Positions 13,201-25,934 of a DNA stretch of 64,000 nucleotides are shown in pieces. Each line of letters starts with the position of its first letter. Positions within the stretch are counted from its first letter, which is position 1. The stretch covers positions 16,267,201 through 16,331,200 of the forward strand of contig OZ038422.1 in NCBI GenBank assembly GCA_964036155.1, read 5' to 3'. A model generated the notes under the pieces. That model searched no databases. It was given only the letters and a program-made list of their open reading frames with translations, and was not told where the DNA came from. Source of the DNA: Diploscapter coronatus. Its lineage: Eukaryota; Nematoda; Chromadorea; Rhabditida; Rhabditidae. Position numbers and translations under genes: made by a program.

Positions 13201-16200
13201 TTTTCAGTCACGTTTTACATTTCAAAATATAAAGAAATCATTTAGTTTGCACATTTCTTATTATTTAGAAATTTTTGCTAACATAAATAGCCTAAAACTC
13301 CAGATTGCAAGATGCCAAAGCTCGTGGTTTCATGCGTCTGTTCTCCCTGGTCGCAGTCAGCAATGACTTGTCCCTGCTCACTTCCAATTACGATCTCTTC
13401 CGCAACGCACTGCAGGCCATGCTGATGAAATTGCAGGTAAGAGATTTCGAAATGGTAATTATTGATTACCAGAAAAGAGCATGATAGTCGAAAATAGGGT
13501 GGAAGGGAAACCATATTCTTGTCCAAATACTTTCTTCGCGAAAATTCTCTATGCAGAGTAATAAATTTCTGTCAGAAGGCTAAGATTGTATTGTAAAATA
13601 AGGGCGAGGAGAATTTTTACAAATACGAAAAAATAGAAGAATAAAAACGTTTTCAGAAATAAAGCAAATTATGAAATTACGAATTTTAGCAATGCGCGAC
13701 GAATGTGTACCGCAGGGAAATAGCGAGCCAAGGACAGGCAGAGGCCGCAGTGAAAAATGACCGAGATAACTTCACAAATCGAATGGGTTTGATTGTCCTC
13801 AAGAGAAAGGTGGGTGAATTACGAAATGCAAGGTATCGATCAAATAATTTGCATCATTTATGGAAAAGTGAAGTAAATTATGAAATATTCCTACCTTTAT
13901 TTATCCATCACGCTTTCCTTGGAGTTATTGGAAATTTTCGAATTCTGAATAGAGTGAATCATCGGAATTAGGGATATTTCCTGAAAAAAATTATATCAAG
14001 ATGAAAACATGTCAACAAATTTGCGAAATGATCGAAAAGAGTGAATTTCCAGTTGAACATCGACACAAATCGAAATCTGGAGACGATTACCGGCATCGAG
14101 CGAGTTTGGCACAAATTGCACAAGTAAGAAACTTCATTTTAGTAATAATGATGATAAGATAGTGAACGGGGAAAAATCGCTTTGGTCATTTTTAGACTGA
14201 AATAGCGAAAATAAGAGGAAAGAAACTGAAACCTCTCCAGAAATGCCTTTTAATATATATATTATAGTAATAATAAGATTATGATAAGAAATCGATTATG
14301 TATGCTGCAAACCCATTTGCGAAATGATTCGAAAATACTCGAAGGAAAAATGCAAGTGGATGGAAGGGAGAGTGGAGACTGGCAGACAGCGAGTGAGCTT
14401 GGAATAGAGATGCGCGGCCTTTTATAGTGGTTTTCGAGAAGGAAGCCGTGTTCAGTCGATTCACTCTCGTCTCCCCTTCATTTCGTTCCATCCAATGTTT
14501 AAACTATGACTAACCTGTTATGAGTGATTGCGATCATAAACACTCGAAAGTAGCCATCAACGAACATGTTCCTAGGAGAAAACGTAGTGATTTGGAAAAT
14601 GAATGAATTTTTCAGACAAATGATGTGGACTCTACGAGCTCAGTCAATTCGATACAGGGACCGAGTTCTCGAAGGAATTCCCAGTCAGAATATGCTGGTT
14701 AGTTTTTTGCCCTTTTAATTTTGAAAAATATGAAAAAGGATTTAAGTCGCAAAAATATTAGCAGTTAAAAATTTCAAGCTATTCTGAAAGTCAACATCTT
14801 TTCCTTCTCCTATCACATCATCTCCTCCAAACTGTGCGCTTTTCAAGAAGCCAAAAAATCTCTAAATTTGCTTTTCTCGCAAATCATAATCAGCAGGAAG
14901 ATAGTTCTCCTCCCCTCTTCTGCAATGCCGTTCGTGTTCTGATTACTCTTTCCCCTTTTTCTTTATCCTTCATCTTTCTGCTGTTCTTTTCCCTCTCTGT
15001 CATTTTATGTCAATATTTTTCACAAGTCCTTCTTTTCGACTCTCTCAATCGGCTTTTCATTTTTCTATTTTATAGGTAGCGCTTCTTTCCTTTATCGCTC
15101 TATTATTATTTCGAGAAATTTAGCCACTTTTTCTATCAGAATTTGATTGTTTGGAAGGGTGCAGGTAAAATCGAGGTATTTCAAGGGTCTGATCACGTTT
15201 CATCTAGTCTTACTTCCAAATGTTCCAGTACTAAAGTAATAACCCCGGTTGTTTTGTGTGAATAATAAAAAGACAATCAATCGGTTGGATATTGATTTTG
15301 ATCGCTTTGAAAAGCAATCGACTTGGGGAAGGTCCGTGGTGCTTTTATATGGCGGACATAATTAATTCCCAAAAGGAGAAATGCTGACGGTCTATTGACG
15401 CGGGTTTAACTAAATTACGGAATTTGAAATTTTTGGAAAATATCGATTGAAGTTTGGATAGAATAGAAAAACGACAAGTAAAAATAAGAATTTTATAAGA
15501 AAAGAAAGAAAATATCCTGACATCATAAAAATTTGAGAAGTTTTCATGTATGTCAGAGCATGATGAGTCAAAACTAGGGATGGGGTGGTATAAAATTTTT
15601 TAATTTGCGGAGCCGGAATGAAACAAATCGGCCAAAATCACCAGAATTCCGGTCTACCTCTGGTGAAAAAAAGCTCGCTAGTCAAATTTTAGTTAAATTA
15701 TGTAAATGCTCTAAAAATCCAATCAAATCACGAGCCGATTTATTAATTTGGTATATCTGACGAAATTGCTGATTGCTACCTTGAAAATTCTAGGGTTGAA
15801 AATAGTAAATGTTACCTAAATATTTTGCGAAAAAATTCACGATAATTACATCTCGGGTAAAATTCGAACTGCAGCAACAACACGAATGGATGCGAGAAAT
15901 TGCCGAGATTCTGAGGTTCTCTAAATTTCTAAGAATTATAAATGGATTTAATGGAAACATGTTTAATTCTGCTGTGCTTCATTTCGTGCATTGCTCTATT
16001 CCTGCCCTCTCTGCTTGGTTGCTCTGTTGCAATGCAGCTCTTCCTCCTTTTCCCCTTTCCTCTGCCTTTCTGCTCACTTTCTTCCCCAAGCATTTCGCAT
16101 TTGCAACCACATTTATTCATACAAAACTCGAACACACAGCCGAATTACATTGGGTTCCCCTCCTTTTCATTCTGCTTTTGTCTCGGAATTATCAAATTTG

Positions 16201-19200
16201 TTATTGATACCAGTAATCAATAATTAACGCTGGAAAGTGATGAAACTCGAGTGTTTGCATAGCAACATTATGAATTTTATGACACCTTCTTGGAAATACA
16301 TAAATTTATTCAAGAAAGGCTATCAACTAGCTGAATTGAGAGATCTTTGAATAACTTACCATCCCTTCTCGTATACTTTCAAGACGTCTGTACAAAATCA
16401 TCCAGATCAATTGACTCTTCCAGTAAAATGCATTAAAGTTTAGTAAAACGGCTTTCACAAGTCTCCCCCCTCTCTGTTCAGATTTTCTTCTATAAATCGC
16501 CTTCTCTTTTTTTCGTTTGCAGTGTTCACTCCTCTTTTTCTCTCGTCGTTCTCTATTCCTCATACTATCTCCTTTCCAGTCAGTTTTTGTAGGTTTGACC
16601 AACTCGCTCCTCCCCCCTCCCCTTTTCCTTTCCTTTCGCTTCTACTTTGCTCCAACATAATTCCCCTTTGTCCTTGCCTGTCTTTATACTTTATGTAGCG
16701 CAACTCGCCTCTTTAGGATCATTTTTCTTCGATCCTTTTCTCTTTTCAACCTTTATTCATATCACCGTATTTCCTAATGCTCATTTTCTATTCGGATTTA
16801 TGTATTGAGTGACATTCAGTTTTAGACTTTCAGCTTATCACTACTTTTTCCTTTTCATAAGAAGCCATAGATTAGATTTATGAGCCTTACAATTTTCATT
16901 TTTATGCAGATAAGCAGCGGATATAAGCTAAGAGAATTTAAACTCTTCATACCCAATAGAAAATTCTATTCTACCGTAATCTGCATAATAATCGCTAATA
17001 TCCTCATTCTCCAGTCACATGAATTCCCATTCTTCTCGTTCACGCTATTGATGCCCTGGCTCATTGAAATTTTATAGCTATTGCCATTTTGTGAATCAGT
17101 GAAATCTGTACTTTTATGGACGGGGTTATGATCGATTTGAACATTTCCTGTTGATGCATGGAGAGTAAGACTGAATATATGCGGAAATTATAACTATTCA
17201 ACTTTATATGAATTTGTCCATCGAATAAGCTAACCTATTTTGAAATAATTTTGAGACCTTCAAAATATTCCGCTTTACTATTGCTACAAATTCTAGCTCT
17301 GAGATTCTGAACAAAATGCAAAAAAGCCTACCAGAGATGTGCGGAATTACGGTATCAACCCAGAAAATTGCAAAATTATGTGCAGAATGCGAAAATAGTC
17401 TCATGTCTATTTGCGTGGAAGTGCGAAAGGCATGGCAATGAAGCAGACACAGAGGGGGGAGTGAAGAGAAGAATGAGTAAGCAAGAGATCTTTGTTGTTT
17501 AAGCTGCGAAGAGTCGCCCTGTCTCTTTGTCCCTGTCTTCTGTCCATAATTCTTGCTCAAAACTGATAGCCAATTCATAATTGCCTTACAACTCATTTCC
17601 GAGTCCTTTCGAAATACCCATGCCGCCCGTCCATTCGATGATTTTGCCTATCATGCTTATCATTTTATGGTTCCACCTGTTTGTCATAAACAATATCGTT
17701 TTTTTCTGGAATATTATCGAATTTATTATTCTCGCATCTTCCTTTTATGATTATAAATATACGCCGAATTTCCCAGCCGATCTCACATTTCTAGTCAATT
17801 CTTGCGAAATCCCAATTCAATTCCATTGATGACCATCATTGCATCGTTGTTCTTTCGTTGTCTTCAAATATTTTAGTAATTTGATCATCATTATTAATTT
17901 TCTAATTGTTAGTTTTATCAAAAACTAATTCTCAACTTTCAGGTGCTCATGGAAATGGAGAGATCGCGCATAATTCAACTCCAATTGCAGCATCCTAGTC
18001 AGAAACAGGTAATATTTTATGAGTATTAAAATTTGCATGAATATTATTGTCAAGAAGCGAATAAATTAAGACAAAATGGTGCATAAAATAGAAAATGCAA
18101 AACGTGCTTCACGTGATTTCGGTTTTTTCGTAAAAGTTTTCTTTGAATCATTGAAATTTCATCAATTGAAAGCCGATAACGCGCTAATTTCGGTGCATAA
18201 AATATTGTCTCACTTTATCTTGTCTCGAATGATCTGTCTTCGGCAATACGGTAATTAGTTGTATAGAATTCGAACATTTTTTCTTTGTATATTTTTCTCG
18301 TGCTCAGACGAGCGCCTTCCCCCATAATTTCTCTAATAACGGTAACTCGTAAATTTCAATAATTATGATTAGGCTTCGCAAACACATTTCTCATAGTTAT
18401 TCTTCTGGGGGTAAAGACCAAATCTACGATTAGATATCGGTGTAATTTAGATGTTTGGTTCATTAAAAAATGCTTCCGAACGCATTTGTACCCGAAAAGT
18501 AGATGAAATTAACTTAATGAGTGAAAATATATTCAGCCTTTTTAAGTTTACATACACTATTTTGTCTGCTTGAATTCATTGAAGTTAATTCACCGTTACT
18601 CTTCTAGCTCATTTGGTGTATGCGCCCCTGCGCCGCTCTTTCAAAATGTGAGAAATGGTTTTTGCTTGCAGGCACGGGCAAGCAGCAAAATGATAGGCTT
18701 ATTTTTCCTTGACACCTACGCCTTGATAGTTCACATCGCCTGTGAGGTGTTTATAAGTGTTTGGACAGTGTGCCCCCCAAACTCGTATTTGGAAAACGGA
18801 AATTCCCTTTACGTTATCGAAATTTCGATTTTGGATGAGCAAAAAAGATTAGCATACGTTGTGCTTTGCGGCCCCTAATTATGGTTAAGAGCAGAACCGG
18901 ACAACTCCCATTTTTGTTTCTGTGCATACACGCACATACAAGTTTCCATGGAACTGACGATTTTAGTAATGCAAAAAATTACGTTGAAAAACGAATTCTC
19001 GAGACTTCTCTGGCCTATTAGTATTGCTGAAATGCCCAACCAGATGAAAGAGACGACAGGTAGGGAGGCGGTAATTGTCAGATAGTTAGATGAAAGAGTG
19101 GGGGGAAGGGGAGAAAAGGATGCGCGGTACATGCACAGCCCTACAAAGACTCACAAAACGAACAGTTTTTTTACGAGCTGAATTTGGAAGAAAACAAAGG

Positions 19201-22200
19201 AGGCGCCTCGCACAAATATGCACTTATTCTGCATTCATGAACTCGAAACTCAGACGGGGCACACTTCAGAACGGAAAAATAAGCGTGCGAACACCCAGGT
19301 CGAAAACGCGCCCGGGGATTTTCTGAGAAGTAAATATTGAAAAAGGAAAATAGAGTCTAGTTTTATCAATATTTGAAAAGTCGAGCGTCGAGAAGCCAAA
19401 ATTTCGAGAAAGGAAATATCTTTGCTGCGCAAATATTATCTTTAAAATCGAAATGGTTAAATTTTGTTAAGATGGTCTAATTTTTAAAAATACTTTTTTG
19501 GCGAAACGAAAGCTAACTTACGAAAGATAAAAATCGCCATGCCTAATCCAATAAAAACGTATCAATAGATGTTGTAATTTTTTTTATGAATTTATAATAA
19601 TGGCATCTGTTTATTCATATACTTACTGTGGTTTAACAATATTTTATATTTCAACAATAATTTTTAAGATAACTCTTGGCCATTTGGCGAATCTGAAGAC
19701 GATCGCCCTGTTGGTACAGCAGCAGCATGGTGAGGCTGCACTTGATCTGCTGCTCAGACACATCGTCACTGGCGAACAGGTTCATTTCTTCTTTCTTTCA
19801 AACGCTTTCAACTTTTCAATGTCATATTTACATTTATGAGTTTGTAAGTTGACCCTCTCCTTTTGTTATTGTGAAATAGGAGCTTCTCGCCTTTTAGTCA
19901 ATACAAAATATGAAAACGAAGCTTTTCACAATGAATTTGAATGTTAAATTTTACTCGTTTAGCAAGATAGAAAAAATGAAATAAGAAGAAAACACTTGTT
20001 TTTTTTTGTTAATTACTGATAAGATAACTGGAAAATGACTTTTACTCGAGGAAGCTCAATGTCTTGTTAGCGTATTTGTTCATTTGTGAATTTGTCTAGC
20101 GCGACGAAAATAGCCCGTCTTGCTGCTATATTTGTACCACTTCTCTTCTTTATTCTTGCGTAGCTTGTCTTATCATGTTAAGAGTGACAAATACGGAAGG
20201 AGAATGATAAGATAAAATGAGAAAAAAAGTTTAGAAATATTATAAAAATTCTTTACCCTGCATACGTTGACATTGATTTCTGATCTTTAGGAAATTCAGC
20301 TTCATGTTCACTCATTTTATCAGTTTGTTTGCGGTTCTTTTTTCTGCCTGTAAACTTTGAGCGGAGTTCGTTTTCCGTCTCAAGTTTATAGGCTCTTTCC
20401 TACTTTTTCCCAACTTTTGCCATCAAAGTGCCTCTCGATTCCCCGACTTCTGCTCTCTTGTTCTTATGTTTTTATGTCTGTTCCTCTGTTCATTTTTCTG
20501 CCGTCTTTTTCTATTTCCATCCTTCACGCACTCGACTCGTATTTCGATGCGAAAGTTCAAATCGTATTTATCCGTGTTCTGGGTTAAATTCCTTTGTTTC
20601 AGTAAGGAAAAGGTTCATTTCGAGAGATACCTAATGGATATTAAATTAGAAAATAATCTAAATCGAAAAAACAAAGAAGCTTTATTTTGTAAAAAAAAAA
20701 AGGTTAATTTCGAAGAATATCAAATGAAATTTCGCCTTATAAACTATTGGGTTGGATGATAAAAACTCTGTTGCATCTTTAACATTGAAATGCAAGAAGT
20801 GGTACAAAACTATCATCTAATTGTAAACTAAATTGTACTAGAATTAATGTAAATTGATTATCGTAATTTTGAAAAGCTTAAAAACGATGAATTTCAGATA
20901 ATAGCAGTATGTTCCCACGAACGAATGGCGCATCGCTTCCTCTTCGCTCTGTCACAACTTCTCCCTCTCGGCTGCGTCAAAATGCTAAGTTGGAAGGAAC
21001 AATTTACCGAACTGTAAGAATTTTCTTTATAAAAACTAAAAATAAAAAAGGTGCACACTTTGGTGTGTGAATCATAAAAAAAGATTCGCAATAAAGTGCC
21101 TATGATTCACGCCTCGCTTCCTTTCTGATGGACAATCCATTGCATTTCTGTATTGAAAGGTCTAATTAGTTTAGTGTACTGTAATGAGAATATGCATGTG
21201 GTGCGCATCTAACATATTCTAGACAAGGAGGTAGTAGGATATGTCACGTTAGATTTTATCAATACGTTCATAAGGCGTGAAATTGGGATCTTCATTGCCA
21301 TCTATGCACATTACGTTGTAAGGAATGAATTTAGAGCGACACATAATTTTTAAGAGTTGCTATCCTGAAAACTTTATTCGTCACATTTTCGTTAACAAAA
21401 TCACTTTGGCCAAGAGTCGATTTTTCGAAAAAATTCAACACTTGAAATGAACATTGCTGTTTATTTGAATGAAAACTATGCATTAGGTCTTGTTATTTCG
21501 AATATCTCGAGGAAAACTTTAGCTCTAACCTCGTATAAATAACCTGTACTCTATCGATAAAAAGAACCGATTTGTTGATGTTCAGTGACGAGCGCTTCAA
21601 CCTGATTGGCTGCCCACCGTCAGTGATCAAGGCAGCGACATCGTTTGACACTCTGGTCATAGAGATCGAGGGCGGAGAGATGGACGGAGACACAATCTCT
21701 TTCGACAACTGTGCCTTCCAGTAAGTAATACATGTTATTATTTATCGTATCTTCAAATGAGATTTTTAATAGAAATCAAAGAAACCATTCAATTTTCAGC
21801 TTTCGTTATGTTCCTTCTTCATCGACTCCTCGTGGCTTCCCCGCGATTGCCAAGAGATACAGAACCCTACTGCTCGGTAAGCAAGCGAATGTGTTCTTTG
21901 AAGATGTAAAACTAGGAAGAAAGAATAGCCTTGGACTACTTCCTTTCGAAAATTCATGCAATTTCAAAATTGTATTTGTGGAGAAATGATATCTGAAAAT
22001 GAACTGATTTTTGCAGATGAATACGTGCGTGGAGGTCTGCTGCTGACGACAATCGAGTCGAGCAAAGAGGTGTGGATGAACAAGGCAAAGATGTTCTTCA
22101 ATCTGGAGATGCAGGGTATCGAGATCAAACCCAGTCTCGTGCAGAAATTGCTCAAAGGAAATGGTACCAACGCTGTGAGTTGTTTCTTTCGATTTTCAAA

Positions 22201-22595
22201 AATGACTTTACAAATAGTAAGTTCATAAATGACGGAGTAACTATCAATAAGCGCAGAAGTTTGTCCTTCTGGTGAACTTTGTTCTGCCTCTTTTCCAGAT
22301 AAGCACTTTAGTTGCTTAAAAACTCCCTCCGTAATTATATACTCATATTCGTCAAATATTAATTGTCACAAATCATTCTTCAATTCAAATTTATATCTTC
22401 TTTTCATGATGAAAATCATATGCGAAATTGAAATATAGCAATAGTTGATGCTTACTATTCAGTTTTGATATGATGATTTTTCAGGACCTGAGTTCGCTGT
22501 CGTTCTGGCAGACGGGCTTGTCGAGCGAATACAAGGAGGATGTGGCTCAATTCGTCAGCTCGCAAGCTGCCACTTTATCAAATGGACGGGCGTAG
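10225..22595 (+). CDS. flcn-1: Folliculin (FLCN), lysosomal Rag GTPase-activating protein
   Basis: Folliculin works with FNIP at the lysosome as a GAP for RagC/D, linking amino-acid state to mTORC1, TFEB and AMPK. The ATG exon is tiny (10225-10230, encodes MQ) and joins 10454-10582 to give MQLALALCHFCESHGPR, matching the human ALCHFCELHGPR start. Further exons: 11683-11768, 12356-12440 (CNACTSLG…SYISSQ), 12724-12857, 12988-13105 (LFGDTQNGY), 13304-13437, 13690-13809, about 14052-14125, about 14609-14698, about 17944-18008, about 19669-19779, 20898-21016 (LPLGCVKM), 21585-21721, 21802-21871, 22017-22173 (EVWMNKAKMFF, human EEWMNKVKVLF) and 22485-22595. The total is about 580 residues, close to human. 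The junction from 14698 to 17944 is out of phase, so an exon is probably missed in that 3.2 kb intron. Longin and DENN regions both appear represented. Confidence 0.93.
14699..17943. other. Large folliculin intron region, no second gene seen
   Basis: This 3.2 kb stretch is AT-rich with long pyrimidine tracts on the plus strand (about 14940-15070 and 16460-16760). Overlapping open frames on both strands at 15800-16230 and 16330-16600 are low-complexity. The phase mismatch between flanking exons suggests one short FLCN exon is hidden here. I could not place it. Confidence 0.35.
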
Positions 22596-22941
22596 GATCA
22601 GAATCATAAAATAGGTATCTAAGAGTAATTCATTTTTATCTTCTTCTCCTTACACTTCCCTTTCCCATTTACATTAATCATTTTATGATTTCTTCTTTCG
22701 TTTCTCATTTATCTTCGATGACATACTGAAATACGGCTCATCTATTCTCTATTATTGTTAACTGTGCTCAAAGATATAAGTAAATTTTAAATGAATAGTT
22801 TTAAACAAGACAAAAATATCTTGGAGCGCTAGATGCTTCTTATAATTCGTTGTTATAGTCAGCAGGCATCCCATCTGTGATCTCATTCATTTATCATCAT
22901 CATCATATATTCACACACGACTTTTACAATTACGATTTATT

Positions 22942-24615
22942 TTAAGAGTGAATGTCAGTAAAAACCAAAGTCTTAGAAAGGGGGTGTTTCCAGGGGTCCG
23001 TAGATTTGGCTGATTTCCACATATATTGTTCAGTTTTTCATGCTGATTCTCGTGGTGCTATCCGTTTTCCATGAAAACTATTGTATACAGGATTACGGTA
23101 GCTTGAAGTTTTGACAGATCCGACCTCGGGAAAAAATTCATAACTTCCTTATTTCTGAACTAAATCAAGCGGGGTTTTCAGCATTGGATATCCCATGAAA
23201 AACTCTACAAATAATGTAACTACGATCATCTGCTAGAATCAACAATTTCCCGCCAAAAAATTAATTTCCGAAAATTCGACCCTGGTCGACTGCAGTTTTT
23301 CAATTTTTTACCCAGACTAGAGTCCGATACCCCGGCTAAAAATAGGCTTATTTTGTAGAGAATTCAATTTTACATTTGAATATGTAAAAATTTTCAAAAA
23401 AAAGCGTGGTCGAAACCACGAAAAATGCGTCCGAACGTGTAAAATCAGGATGATTATTGCATAGTGTCAACTTTGGCCCCTCATAACTTTCTTATTTCTG
23501 GATCAAATTAAATGATTATTTTTTATTTTGTAGATCTTATCGAGAAGAATAAAGTAAAAATATAAAGAAAATTTTTAGACATTAATTTTGGCGGGAAAAA
23601 GTTAGCCTAAGTTACCCTATATACCCGTACTACGTTTACGCGTAAATGACGTTGGAAAAATTCTTCCTTCCAGTATGTTGTGTAGATGAACATGGTGAAC
23701 AACTTTCGTTTCAGGACTAACCTCAGATTCACATTCGTATGAGCTACAGAATTTTTTGAAGTTCAATCACTAATTATTGCAAAGTGCCGTTTTGACAGTA
23801 AATTTCAAAAATTCATATCTCCCTGTGTGTGCATGTTCTAGAATAAGTTCTGGAACAAAAGTTGATCAACTTGAAGAGCTCTACAAGATTTCATGGAAAA
23901 CTCCAACGTTAACTCACATTACTCTTGTAAACACAGTACGGGTATATAGGGTAACTTCGGGTAATTTTTTCCCGCCAAAATTAATTTCTAAAAATTTTAT
24001 TTTTATTTTTACTTTATTCTCCTACTGAAAATCTACAAAATAAAGAAATAATCATTGAATTTGGTTCAGAAATAAGAAAGTTATAGGGGGTTAAAGTTGA
24101 CACTATGCAATAATCACCCTGGTTTTACACGTTCGGACGCATTTTTCGTGGTTTCGACCACGCTTTTTTTTGAAAATTTTTACATATTCAAATGTAAAAT
24201 TGAATTCTCTACAAAATAAGCCTATTTTTAGCCGGGGTATCGGACTCTAGTCTGGGTAAAAAATTGAAAAACTGCAGTCGACCAGGGTCGAATTTTCGGA
24301 AATTAATTTTTTGGCGGGAAATTGTTGATTCTAGCAGATGATCGTAGTTACATTATTTGTAGAGTTTTTCATGGGATATCCAATGCTGAAAACCCCGCTT
24401 GATTTAGTTCAGAAATAAGGAAGTTATGAATTTTTTCCCGAGGTCGGATCTGTCAAAACTTCAAGCTACCGTAATCCTGTATACAATAGTTTTCATGGAA
24501 AACGGATAGCACCACGAGAATCAACATGAAAAACTGAACAACATATGTGAAAACCAGCCAAATCTAAGAACCCTTGGAAACACCGACTTTGGTCCTTACT
24601 GACATTCACTCTTAA
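22942..24615. mobile_element. Foldback (long inverted-repeat) element bordered by TTAA
   Basis: The left arm (about 22942-23635) and right arm (about 23933-24615) are near-perfect reverse complements of about 690 bases around a roughly 300-base loop. Both ends read TTAAGAGTGAATGTCAGTAA inward from the flank, so the unit is bordered by TTAA on each side (22942-22945 and 24612-24615). TTAA is the target site of piggyBac-type insertion, so the borders may be target duplications; they could also be part of the symmetrical repeat. No transposase reading frame is present. The high arm similarity suggests a recent origin or ongoing conversion. It lies between folliculin and the ML-like gene. Confidence 0.85.
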
Positions 24616-25934
24616 GTGGCGAGTAAAAGTTTGGAAACGCATGATTTTTATCAATGGTTCAATAATTTTTTTTTAAATCTGATAATTCTAAAATTTGGCA
24701 ATAATTGAGGACAAATGACGTATCTATGAAAAAATTGCAGACGATTTAGGAATGATTATTAGATGTACGAAAAATAATTATGAGCGTTTCTAAACTTTTC
24801 CGTCACTAGGATTTTTTCTTTTTATCGAATTCTATATGTATGATTTATCCGTTTTATCAATTTACCGATGATTTTTTGATGGATTTTGAACCTTCTTTTT
24901 CATCTAATCATATTCTAAGATTTTAGCTCCGCTCTTCATTTATATACTTGTAAAATATGAACTTTTATCGCTCTGCAGATTCGAGAAAATATTTATTCGT
25001 CTTTCAGTGGCATATTAATGCGGTGTCTATTCCTATTTTTATTCAATTATTTGATTTTTCAGCTACAATAAATTTTATGAGGATGAAAATGTAAAAAAGT
25101 CTATGTACATGAAATGTCAAGTGCATGAAAATACCTTCGTGTATGTACTTTGGTGAAGTTTAAAGGATCATTTTAAATTTATGAATTATTTTAATGAAAA
25201 TTTAATGACGGCTGTACTTTTATGCAGAAACAATTACTGAAATAACGCAAAGATAAAAGTACAAATAATTGAAAAATTGGAAAGAAACGAGTTAAATTAG
25301 GAAATTTAAACCGAATAAAGTATGAGAAAGTTTATATTTAGAATTCAATCTGTAGGAATAATATGCTCAGTATCATTATCAAAATGATATTATGGGATTG
25401 AAATTTTAGAAAATGGGCGATCAATTCACAATTTAGAGAGTTTAGCAAATTGTTCATTTTACTATTATGACTATGTATTTTCGAGAAATACCTAAACCGG
25501 TTTGGTCTTATGTACGCTCTGTAAGATTGGGAACAAACTGTTAGAACACGTTTCATAAATTGTGCATCGATACAATTTGATAGAGGAAAGAATAAAGTAA
25601 CAGAAGCAGACAGTAGGAGAAAGGGAAGAATAATCAGCCTGAAACAGACAATCGAAACTGCGATAAGGCCATTGGGATGAAGCTGCCGTTAGCTGATTGC
25701 TAATGGCACTGTTCATTATGCACTACTGCATACTGCTTTCCCCTTCCCATTAATTTCGAACATTCAATTTCCGTATTCATCGATTTTCACTCGCACAAGG
25801 TCATTTTGGGCCTGTCATTCAGAATGAAATCGAACCTTTTCTTATCATTCCAAAATTTTCAATGGTCCGACCAATTTTCGTTGTTATTTTACAATTTCTT
25901 TGAAATTTTCATTCAAGAATTGAATTTCCTTCAG
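24616..25934. other. AT-rich intergenic region upstream of the ML-like gene
   Basis: No gene was recognised. Short minus-strand open frames at 25338-25716 overlap each other and lack motifs. The T-rich acceptor CCTTCAG ends at 25934, directly before the next ATG, so the last part may be an outron or 5' intron. Confidence 0.35.

Noticed and set aside
15809..16602. Several open frames on both strands in a folliculin intron
   Set aside because: Low-complexity Ser/Pro/Phe- and Lys/Arg-rich products, no domain, overlapping strands.
23777..24028. 83-codon frame in the foldback loop as a transposase remnant
   Set aside because: No catalytic motif and it runs partly into the repeated arm.
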